A DNA stretch of 9,366 bases from Legionella genomosp. 1 (GTDB lineage Bacteria; Pseudomonadota; Gammaproteobacteria; Legionellales; Legionellaceae). A program made the translations under genes and the position numbers. Positions within the stretch are counted from its first letter, which is position 1, and each line of letters starts with the position of its first letter. The stretch lies in NCBI GenBank assembly GCA_945889365.1, contig CAMDBQ010000044.1, forward strand, positions 1-9,366, given 5' to 3'. A model generated the notes under the pieces. The model saw only the letters and a program-made list of their open reading frames with translations, searched no databases and had not been told where the DNA came from. Shown piece by piece: positions 1 to 5,053 of this stretch.

Positions 1-530
1 GCTACATTTAATAATATTTCACGCATGCCACGATCATAGGCATTATCCAACGGCAAAAAACGGGGCCCAAATTCATCATCATTCGGCCCAACCAAAGGAT
101 TGGTTGGCTGCATATTGATGTGATCTGTGATCAACATTAATTCACCAGGGGGCACATCTTGATGCAATGAACCGGAGGCATTCGTGGCTAAAAAATAATC
201 GCATCCCAATAGTTTTAAGGTGCGGACATATGTTTTCACGGCTTCATTGTTACCACCTTCATAACTATGAGCGCGACCTTGCAAGCAGACAACGCCAACA
301 CCAGCCAAATAACCCAAGGCTAATTTTCCACCATGACCTTGTACAGTGGTTTTCGGGAAGCCAGGCAGTTGCTCATAATCGATGAATACGGCGTCATCCA
401 GTTGTTCGGCAAATCCACCCAGACCTGAGCCCAGGATGATGCCGATTTTGGGTTTGAAATTGGGTAAGCTTTGTTTGATTTGTGCAGCAGCAAGGTGTGC
501 ATTTGTTGATTTTTCTTGGTTAGTCGTCAT
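1..530 (-). CDS. xapA: Purine-nucleoside phosphorylase, XapA/PunA type (partial, C-terminus beyond left edge)
   Basis: Catalyses reversible phosphorolysis of purine nucleosides to free base and ribose-1-phosphate in cytosolic purine salvage. The visible 176 codons carry family signatures in order: the phosphate-binding loop GSGLGGF (about residues 34-40), GHGGKL, GRAHSYEG, then TNASGS followed by PGELM, DHIN and FGPRF. These match trimeric class I enzymes, and E. coli XapA resembles it most by memory (shared LPGFP, KLLGC and NAYD). The stop and the part holding the base-specificity Asn lie outside the window, so xanthosine versus inosine/guanosine preference cannot be read. The ATG at 530 is chosen; an in-frame ATG at 542 would add MKIA. 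Neither has a clear Shine-Dalgarno. A possible -10 (TATAGT) sits at 562-567 on this strand. High confidence in the family, moderate in the symbol. Confidence 0.9.
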   Translation of the reverse strand, partial: MTTNQEKSTNAHLAAAQIKQSLPNFKPKIGIILGSGLGGFAEQLDDAVFIDYEQLPGFPKTTVQGHGGKLALGYLAGVGVVCLQGRAHSYEGGNNEAVKTYVRTLKLLGCDYFLATNASGSLHQDVPPGELMLITDHINMQPTNPLVGPNDDEFGPRFLPLDNAYDRGMREILLNV

Positions 531-561
531 GGCTATTTTCATGTTTGCAAAGAAGGGTAGG

Positions 562-567
562 ACTATA
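562..567 (-). promoter_or_regulatory. Possible -10 element for the phosphorylase gene
   Basis: TATAGT on the minus strand matches five of six bases of the sigma70 -10 consensus and lies about 20-32 nt before the two candidate start codons. No convincing -35 is found 16-18 bases upstream, so this is tentative. Confidence 0.3.
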
Positions 568-608
568 CTAAAAATGAGAGGATCACGCTAGAGGGGGGAG
601 TGGAACTT

Positions 609-647
609 GTAGGGTGGACACGTGCTGCGCGCTGAAGTCCACCCTAC
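609..647. repeat. 11-bp perfect inverted repeat, REP-like palindrome
   Basis: GTAGGGTGGAC at 609-619 is exactly complementary to GTCCACCCTAC at 637-647, with a 17-base GC-rich loop. It lies between the stop of the 341-aa gene and the start of the phosphorylase gene, both on the minus strand. No U-run follows the stem on either strand, so it is a poor intrinsic terminator. It looks like an interspersed extragenic palindrome. It could still cap the 3' end of the upstream transcript. Confidence 0.6.
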
Positions 648-652
648 GAAAA

Positions 653-1678
653 CTAAATCTCTGGAGAGAGTGATAGCTCTGCAGTATGCTCATTGTTATC
701 GGCGTTATCCACAACCCGCCGATGGAACATTGATACTTTAGAAACAGGCGTATCTTGATTATGTTCTTCATTTTCAGGCAAATTAATACGTAATTTCTCT
801 TCTTTCTCGACGAATGTTGTCGCTATAAATTCTCTCCATTTTTTTTTCTCATTTTCAGAGTCACGCTGTCTATTTGACTGGCAAAAAACCATCATCTGGT
901 TCCATTCCGGTATTGTCAAGTTTCTCTCAGCAAGTTTAGTCCAGTCGGCAACTGTAGTCCCATCAAATAATTCTTGTGCAGTTACAACCAGCTCGGAAAA
1001 TTTATTTTGGGCATCTGTGGAGTCAAGCAAACCGATTGTCTTCATAATACCGGTCGCAATGACCACAGCAGGGGAATCTTTAACTAGCTTCAGCGCGTCA
1101 ACTGTTTGCGTGCCTATCGCTTGAGTCCCTTTTAAAACGTCAAGAATGGGGATAATAGATTTAGGGAATTGATTGCTGATGACTGCCTGAATATTGGCTT
1201 TTTCTTGATCTGTATCAAGCAGGCCTGCCGCTTTAAAAGCAAGCAGTATACTGGCAATGTTGGCTCGATTTGCTTGCGCGAATGCTTGATCTTTTGAATC
1301 TTTGAGGATGCCATGTTCCACTATTTTGACAACAATTTTAGCTAGCTCATCGGGATCACCGCAGCCTTCTATTGCCGCATAATTATCTTCATTCAGTGCA
1401 TCTTTGTTATTCAGTAATGACAGTGATTTCACCAGGCTTTGGCTGAAATAAGTGCATTGGTTGGTGGAGGAAGAAAATAAATCGAAAAACCATGTCACAT
1501 AACGAAACATCGGTGAGCTGGCTAATTGGAAAACCAGTAGCGCAGGACCGGCGTTAAGCAGTTGTGCTGCTAATTTAGGAAAAAGGGTAGAAAGGATAAA
1601 GTTCCGAACGCCGGGTTGCTGAAAGTAGAATTTCAGACTATCAAGCGCATCTGGTATTGCTTTTTCTGGTGCTGACAT
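653..1678 (-). CDS. Uncharacterised 341-aa helical-repeat protein, possible secreted effector
   Basis: No family recognised. The start is set at ATG 1678 because GGAG lies 6 nt before it; the longer reading from 1702 adds eight residues and has no Shine-Dalgarno. From this start, residues 26-68 are rich in hydrophobic and aromatic residues and may touch a membrane. Residues about 94-230 hold degenerate repeats of 31-34 residues: units near 94-125 (ALNEDNYAAIEG...EHGIL), 156-188 and 189-219 (ending KTIGLLD), plus a half unit at 137-155 (NRANIAS...AAGLLD). The N/A-rich helix followed by a helix ending in GLL recalls alpha-helical repeats common in Legionella effector-like proteins (from memory). 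Residues from about 270 are charged and probably disordered, with scattered Glu near the C-terminus, as in many Dot/Icm substrates. There is no Sec signal. It stands alone between the CpxR-like gene and xapA. Function unknown; the effector idea is inference. Confidence 0.75.
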   Translation of the reverse strand: MSAPEKAIPDALDSLKFYFQQPGVRNFILSTLFPKLAAQLLNAGPALLVFQLASSPMFRYVTWFFDLFSSSTNQCTYFSQSLVKSLSLLNNKDALNEDNYAAIEGCGDPDELAKIVVKIVEHGILKDSKDQAFAQANRANIASILLAFKAAGLLDTDQEKANIQAVISNQFPKSIIPILDVLKGTQAIGTQTVDALKLVKDSPAVVIATGIMKTIGLLDSTDAQNKFSELVVTAQELFDGTTVADWTKLAERNLTIPEWNQMMVFCQSNRQRDSENEKKKWREFIATTFVEKEEKLRINLPENEEHNQDTPVSKVSMFHRRVVDNADNNEHTAELSLSPEI

Positions 1679-1733
1679 ATACATCTCCATTGTTTTAATC
1701 ATGTAAAAACATTTATTTAGATCGCTGCCTTAA

Positions 1734-1782
1734 TTAGAACAATCCGTGCCCCTAAGAAACGGTCGCGGCTCGTATGTTCTAA
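1734..1782. repeat. 8-bp inverted repeat in the leader of the 341-aa gene
   Basis: TTAGAACA (1734-1741) and TGTTCTAA (1775-1782) are perfect complements with a 33-base GC-richer spacer that contains a further CCGT/ACGG pair (1744-1747, 1759-1762). It lies in the gap upstream of the 341-aa gene, 56 bases before its start codon. It could be a paired operator, a leader hairpin or chance. Confidence 0.4.
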
Positions 1783-1792
1783 CTAGGTGCTA

Positions 1793-1798
1793 AGTATA
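1793..1798 (-). promoter_or_regulatory. Possible -10 element for the 341-aa gene
   Basis: TATACT on the minus strand matches five of six consensus bases and lies in an AT run. The -35 region 17 bases upstream (CTTTTT) is weak, so an activator may be needed if this is used. The transcript would have a leader of about 110 nt containing the inverted repeat at 1734-1782. Confidence 0.3.
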
Positions 1799-1843
1799 TA
1801 TGTCAGCTGGGAGAAAAAGCTAGGCTTGAAATAAAAGTCTGGC

Positions 1844-2524
1844 TTACGCTTGAAATACATAACCAAAACCCCTGACCGTTTTAACCCACGGTTCACCCGT
1901 TGGGTTATCACCCAGCTTATTGCGTAGATTGCTAATATGGACATCAATGCTGCGATCATAGGCGGTGTATTTGCGACCCAGGGCGTACTCTGTGAGCTCT
2001 TCTTTGGAAAAGGCTTGGCCCGGTGATTTAATCAGCGTTTCCAGGATGTTAAATTCAGTATTGGTTAGTTCCAACTCTTGATTAGACACCATAACCTGGC
2101 GCTTAGCGCAATCAACTTTGATATAGCTGTGCTCAATTAATGAGCGATATGCGGGGGCTTTTTGGGTTCGTCGTAAAATGGCACGTAGTCTGGCCACTAA
2201 CTCATGTGGATTGCAGGGTTTAGACAAATAATCATCAGCGCCCAGCTCAAGCCCTACAACGCGATCGACATCATCACGCCGAGAACTTAACATCATCACC
2301 GGCGTGTCTAAATGTTCGCGAACAGCTTTTAATACGTCAAATCCATTCATTTTAGGTAACATAACGTCTAGAATGATGGCATCAAATGTCTGATTAAGGG
2401 CTTTTTTAACGGCCCGTTCGCCGTCATGAACACTGATTACATTGAAACCTTCTTGTTTCAAGACTTGAGTCAGAATGGTGGTTAGCTCAGGGCTCTTATC
2501 TACGAGCAAGATCGCGCCCTTCAT
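1844..2524 (-). CDS. cpxR: CpxR-like OmpR/PhoB-family response regulator with altered acidic pocket
   Basis: DNA-binding response regulator, 226 aa, the usual family length. The receiver domain (about 3-115) has phosphoacceptor D53 in ILDVMLPKMNG, S80 at the Ser/Thr switch position, Y99 and K102 in YLSKP. The winged-helix domain (about 130-225) has LELTNTEF, DRSIDVHISNLRNKL and the KTVRGFGY end. GLELGADDYL, ELVARLRAILRR and the DVHISNLR helix resemble E. coli CpxR most closely. Oddity: the acidic pair that binds Mg2+ (D-D or E-D in the family) reads V8-D9-K10, confirmed from the codons GTA GAT AAG, so the second acid is lost. This could impair normal phosphorylation. The gene overlaps ybeX by ATGA (2521-2524), implying translational coupling. 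No histidine kinase is adjacent, whereas cpxA normally follows cpxR. The symbol denotes resemblance; targets are unknown. Confidence 0.88.
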   Translation of the reverse strand: MKGAILLVDKSPELTTILTQVLKQEGFNVISVHDGERAVKKALNQTFDAIILDVMLPKMNGFDVLKAVREHLDTPVMMLSSRRDDVDRVVGLELGADDYLSKPCNPHELVARLRAILRRTQKAPAYRSLIEHSYIKVDCAKRQVMVSNQELELTNTEFNILETLIKSPGQAFSKEELTEYALGRKYTAYDRSIDVHISNLRNKLGDNPTGEPWVKTVRGFGYVFQA

Positions 2525-3405
2525 TCAGGAGTCTTTTTTGGAGGAGGGTTGATTAGTGCATCATCAGGGCGTCGATCAAAACATTCAAGCAGTTTAATCC
2601 GTCTTGCATCCGCATTTATGACTTTAAATTCAAACTGGTCAATCATAATGACTTCGCCGCGCTTGGGTAAATGACCGAAATTAGTCATGACAATCCCGCC
2701 AATGGTGTCATACGATTCATTGCTGAAATTTGCGTGTAATTGTTCATTAAATTCATCAATTGGGGTATGAGCCTTGATGATATAATGCGCGTCAGAATGC
2801 TCTTTGATGTAAGCTTCTTCATCGATGTCAAATTCATCTTCAATATCCCCGACGATTTGCTCAATGATGTCTTCCAGGGTAACAAATCCGGATACAGCGC
2901 CGTATTCGTCAACCACAATGGCCATGTGATTTCGGTTGACACGAAATTCGCTAAGCAACAAGTCTAACCGTTTGCTCTCAGGTATAAACGTAGTTTGACG
3001 AACAATATCCAGCAAATCAAATTCGACGGGTTCTTGAGCCTGAAAGCGAAGTAAATCCTTCGCATGCAAGATACCTACAATGCCATCATGGGTATCGCCG
3101 GTTACCGGAAAGCGTGAATGACCTGATTGAGTGACAATTTTGATGACCTCATTTAACGGGGCATCTTGAGAAACGCAGGTCATTTGCTTTTTGGGGAGCA
3201 TAATGTCCCTGACTTTCATTTGAGCGAATAAAATGGCACCTTCAATCATGGCCAGGGTTTCAGAGTCTATTAGAGCGCGGGCATGTGCATCACGTAGTAA
3301 GCTGATTAATTGTTCTTTGTTTTGCGGCTCTATTTGCAAAAACTGTTTTAGCCGTTCAAACCAAGAACGGGTCTCTTCGTCGTTATTCAATCTTGTTGTC
3401 CTCAT
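2521..3405 (-). CDS. ybeX: CorC/YbeX-type CBS-pair protein
   Basis: Soluble 294-aa member of the CorC/HlyC family, near the E. coli YbeX length. An N-terminal helical region (1-60) is followed by CBS 1 (about 67-122: VRDIMLP, SRFPV, GIVGILHAKDLL), CBS 2 (about 134-188: FIPESKRLDLLL, HMAIVVDEYG, GFVTLEDIIEQIVGDI) and a C-terminal CorC_HlyC transporter-associated domain (about 205-275, including SYDTIGG and GHLPKRGEV). CBS pairs bind adenine nucleotides. E. coli YbeX has been linked to Mg/Co efflux and, more recently, to ribosome metabolism; its biochemical role is unsettled. It overlaps ybeY by 23 nt and the response-regulator gene by 4 nt. AGG directly abuts the ATG at 3405, too close for a normal Shine-Dalgarno. 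An in-frame TTG five codons later has GAGG about 8 nt upstream and is an alternative start. Family call is secure. Confidence 0.93.
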   Translation of the reverse strand: MRTTRLNNDEETRSWFERLKQFLQIEPQNKEQLISLLRDAHARALIDSETLAMIEGAILFAQMKVRDIMLPKKQMTCVSQDAPLNEVIKIVTQSGHSRFPVTGDTHDGIVGILHAKDLLRFQAQEPVEFDLLDIVRQTTFIPESKRLDLLLSEFRVNRNHMAIVVDEYGAVSGFVTLEDIIEQIVGDIEDEFDIDEEAYIKEHSDAHYIIKAHTPIDEFNEQLHANFSNESYDTIGGIVMTNFGHLPKRGEVIMIDQFEFKVINADARRIKLLECFDRRPDDALINPPPKKTPE

Positions 3406-3859
3406 CCTGATAGGGGTTATCTAAACCGAGTTCTGCTAGCAATTTGATTTCCAATGTTTGCATGATGGTCGCATCATCTTCTTCAATATGATCATAGCCT
3501 AATAAATGCAATACACCATGGAGTACGATAAGGGCCCAGTGCGCAGTTAATGATTTATCTAACGCAAGGCTTTCCTGTTGTAAAACGGCAGGACAAATAA
3601 TGATGTCGCCAAGTAATGGCACATCCAGTATAACGCCTTCAGGAATATTGGCAGGAAAGGCCAACACGTTGGTCGGCTTATTTTGTTTGCGATAGAAATG
3701 ATTCAGGTGTGTGATTTCTTCAAGGTCAACTAAACGTATGGTTAGTTCAGCAGAATCACACTGGGTTGCAAGCGCAAGTTGAGCCCAACTGATTAATGCC
3801 TCATCAGTGACGGGAATGGCTTCATTGCAAGCATGTTGAATTTCAATGTGGTATTTCAT
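3383..3859 (-). CDS. ybeY: Endoribonuclease YbeY (16S rRNA 3'-end maturation)
   Basis: Single-strand-specific metallo-endoribonuclease involved in 16S rRNA 3' processing, ribosome quality control and antitermination in relatives. The 158-aa length is standard. The zinc signature HGVLHLLGYDH is at residues 114-124, giving ligands H114, H118 and H124 of the UPF0054 fold. The upstream conserved segment FYRKQNKPTNVLAFP (55-69) contains the conserved arginine R57. The start ATG at 3859 shares one base with the stop of the preceding 239-aa gene (TGATG) and lacks a good Shine-Dalgarno, so it probably relies on reinitiation. In most gammaproteobacteria the gene before ybeY is ybeZ (PhoH-like ATPase); here it is not, while ybeX follows as usual. 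Confidence 0.96.
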   Translation of the reverse strand: MKYHIEIQHACNEAIPVTDEALISWAQLALATQCDSAELTIRLVDLEEITHLNHFYRKQNKPTNVLAFPANIPEGVILDVPLLGDIIICPAVLQQESLALDKSLTAHWALIVLHGVLHLLGYDHIEEDDATIMQTLEIKLLAELGLDNPYQDEDNKIE

Positions 3860-4578
3860 CAGGGTGAGTTAATTATCCATTCTATTTGTTGTTTTAAATC
3901 GATTGCTATACTGGATAGCTCCTCAAAGCGTTCGCTCTCGTAAATATTTTCACCGGGATTGCTTTGTTGAAGCGATTTAATCGCAGCGTCGCGTGTAGTA
4001 TATAACCAAGCAATCTGGGGTGCAAATAAATGCAGCATTGACTCAACCCATTGATCGAGAATCTGCCAGTAGGGGTCGTCAGTCAGCGTCATGTCGAAGC
4101 GTTTGATGAAGTTTGACGCATGTTTTGCATCGTACCATATTTCAGATGATACCCAACGGTTAACGGTAAACAAACGAATGGGTTGACCTAAGTTATTCAT
4201 TGAAATGGCAATAATGTGCGTCATTGGGTTATCTATGTGTTTATCCCAGTCATCTAGTGGTGTAGGTTTAATATGTTTTGGAATGTGTTTATAACGTAGA
4301 AAACAATGGAAATGACCGTGTTCAGTGCTTTCAAAATTTTCTCGATGACAATGATAGAAATATTGGGCCCCCGTTTGTCGATCGATACGATCTCCTTTGG
4401 GATAGTGACTCATGGACTCATGTTGGTCTTTGTCTTTAAGCGTGTAATGCAGGATGCTGTTTCCTGTGGGGTTGATTATTTGCTGCTGTGCCGTGAGCAG
4501 TTTTTTGATTTGACGTAATAATCGGGCTTTTCGCCACTGAGAAATCACAGGCAAATTAAATGTCGATTCTGTAGGCAT
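3859..4578 (-). CDS. Uncharacterised 239-aa protein, first gene of the ybeY operon (possibly DUF6969)
   Basis: Function unknown. Soluble-looking, with no signal peptide and no membrane span. Residues 1-35 are basic and helical (QWRKARLLRQIKKLL). The distinctive core at about 58-95 is HYPKGD...TGAQYFYHCHR...EHGHFHCFLR, dense in His, Tyr and acidic residues. A second block at 121-150 (HIIAISMNN, RLFTVNRWVSSEIWYD) looks like a conserved beta-rich part. The C-terminus is helical. The HYPxGD...GAQYYYH...EHGHFH pattern fits an uncharacterised family that I recall, with limited certainty, as DUF6969. The clustered histidines (H78, H87, H89, H91) could bind a metal, but this is inference. Its stop overlaps the ybeY start by one base, taking the place normally held by ybeZ. 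No strong Shine-Dalgarno precedes ATG 4578, so the exact start is uncertain. Confidence 0.8.
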   Translation of the reverse strand: MPTESTFNLPVISQWRKARLLRQIKKLLTAQQQIINPTGNSILHYTLKDKDQHESMSHYPKGDRIDRQTGAQYFYHCHRENFESTEHGHFHCFLRYKHIPKHIKPTPLDDWDKHIDNPMTHIIAISMNNLGQPIRLFTVNRWVSSEIWYDAKHASNFIKRFDMTLTDDPYWQILDQWVESMLHLFAPQIAWLYTTRDAAIKSLQQSNPGENIYESERFEELSSIAIDLKQQIEWIINSP

Positions 4579-4615
4579 AAATCATATTTTGATGAGGTTA
4601 ATGAAATGGACGTGC

Positions 4616-4663
4616 AAGGTCTCACGACATCCTCCACATTCGCTCAGGATGTCGTGAGACCTT
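4616..4663. repeat. 18-bp perfect inverted repeat (REP-like or bidirectional hairpin)
   Basis: AAGGTCTCACGACATCCT (4616-4633) is exactly complementary to AGGATGTCGTGAGACCTT (4646-4663), with a 12-base loop (4634-4645). The hairpin is long and perfect, sitting between the stop of the Cys-rich gene and the start of the 239-aa gene. The terminal AA/TT pairs are inside the stem and no U-run follows on either strand, so termination would be imperfect. The core CATCCT...GAGCGAATGTGGAGGATG resembles palindromes of the ATCCTGAGCGAA type scattered through many genomes, so an extragenic repeat is the best reading. It could also protect the 3' end of the Cys-rich mRNA. Confidence 0.75.
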
Positions 4664-4676
4664 ATATTGGCTATTA

Positions 4677-4880
4677 CTAATTGCCGCTGCAGTCGATGCT
4701 ACCAGAACAAGCGCCTTTGCAGCCTTTGGATTCAGAACCAGCGCAAGCGCCTGTGCAATCAGAACCAGCGCATGTTGCTGCAGCAGTTGTAGCTGAATCA
4801 TCTGCATAAGCAGCAGGTACTATAGTAGCCGTAGATAATGTAGTTAATAAAGCAGCTATAGCCAAAGTAGATTTTTTCAT
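4677..4880 (-). CDS. Small secreted cysteine-rich repeat protein (67 aa)
   Basis: Family not recognised. The start is ATG 4880 because AGGA lies 8 nt upstream; an ATG three codons earlier (4889) overlaps that site. Residues 1-26 form a clear Sec signal peptide: MKKS, a hydrophobic core (TLAIAALLTTLSTATIV), then AYA before DD. The predicted mature protein of 41 residues has six cysteines (C37, C42, C46, C54, C58, C64) and little else but Ala, Gly, Ser and Thr. They fall in three degenerate units, CAGSDCTGA, CAGSESKGCKGA and CSGSIDCSGN; a 14-bp exact DNA repeat (4732-4745 and 4759-4772, 27 bp apart) points to internal duplication. An even cysteine number fits disulfides or metal binding in the periplasm. 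It resembles in style, but does not match, small Cys-rich metallophore precursors such as HvfA (EGKCG repeats), and their partner genes are absent here. Three in-frame stops (TAG TAA TAG) end it. Confidence 0.8.
   Translation of the reverse strand: MKKSTLAIAALLTTLSTATIVPAAYADDSATTAAATCAGSDCTGACAGSESKGCKGACSGSIDCSGN
4732..4772 (-). repeat. 14-bp direct repeat inside the Cys-rich gene
   Basis: TCAGAACCAGCGCA (plus-strand reading) occurs at 4732-4745 and 4759-4772. The 27-bp spacing is nine codons, so each copy encodes the start of a CAGS unit in the same frame. This indicates tandem duplication within the coding sequence. Confidence 0.8.
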
Positions 4881-4917
4881 GATTATCATCCTTGTGTGTT
4901 TTAAAAATCAAAGTGTG

Positions 4918-4952
4918 TTTAAACATCGTAGGTAATCTAACAGATGTTTAAA
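4918..4952. repeat. 10-bp perfect inverted repeat in the divergent promoter region
   Basis: TTTAAACATC (4918-4927) and GATGTTTAAA (4943-4952) are perfect complements separated by 15 bases. It lies upstream of the Cys-rich gene, just downstream of the -10-like TATAAT on the minus strand. It is therefore placed as an operator over the start site or as a 5' leader hairpin. About 40 bases separate it from the -35 of rnm, so it more likely concerns the Cys-rich gene. Confidence 0.55.
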
Positions 4953-4954
4953 TG

Positions 4955-4960
4955 ATTATA
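4955..4960 (-). promoter_or_regulatory. Candidate -10 element for the Cys-rich gene
   Basis: TATAAT on the minus strand is a full match to the sigma70 -10 consensus, preceded by a T-rich tract instead of a recognisable -35. The start of transcription would fall near 4948, giving a leader of about 70 nt that carries the inverted repeat at 4918-4952. Confidence 0.4.
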
Positions 4961-4990
4961 GATGCAAAATTAGAAAAAAAAAGGGTTTAT

Positions 4991-5019
4991 TTAATAAAAT
5001 GTGAAATATCGAGTATACT
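4991..5019 (+). promoter_or_regulatory. Sigma70-type promoter of the rnm operon
   Basis: TTAATA (4991-4996, four of six -35 bases) is followed after exactly 17 bases by TATACT (5014-5019, five of six -10 bases). Transcription would begin near 5026, about 28 nt before the preferred rnm start. An upstream in-frame ATG at 4952 would lie outside this transcript, which supports the shorter rnm reading. Confidence 0.55.
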
Positions 5020-5053
5020 GAAGGCTTTCTACTTCCAATTCTCTAATGGATTT

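Larger units (their letters stand above)
1679..1843. other. Intergenic region upstream of the 341-aa gene
   Basis: This 165-base gap follows the response-regulator stop and should hold the promoter of the 341-aa gene. It contains the inverted repeat at 1734-1782 and a -10-like box at 1793-1798. No terminator with a U-run is evident after the response-regulator gene, so read-through is possible. Confidence 0.5.

Noticed and set aside
167..591. Plus-strand frames opposite the phosphorylase gene
   Set aside because: The minus strand encodes an unmistakable purine-nucleoside phosphorylase here; the plus frames are its shadows.
4622..4807. Minus-strand 61-codon frame covering the palindrome and the Cys-rich gene
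   Set aside because: It is out of frame with the signal-peptide gene and reads through the hairpin; low-complexity Leu/Ala runs come from the repeat codons.
4677..4880. Identification of the Cys-rich protein as an HvfA or bufferin metallophore precursor
   Set aside because: It lacks the EGKCG repeats or the bufferin cysteine layout, and no DUF692/DUF2063-type maturation genes lie beside it.
4952..5053. 34-residue N-terminal extension of the rnm reading frame
   Set aside because: It lies upstream of and across the predicted promoter, lacks family similarity, and the PHP motif normally opens the protein.
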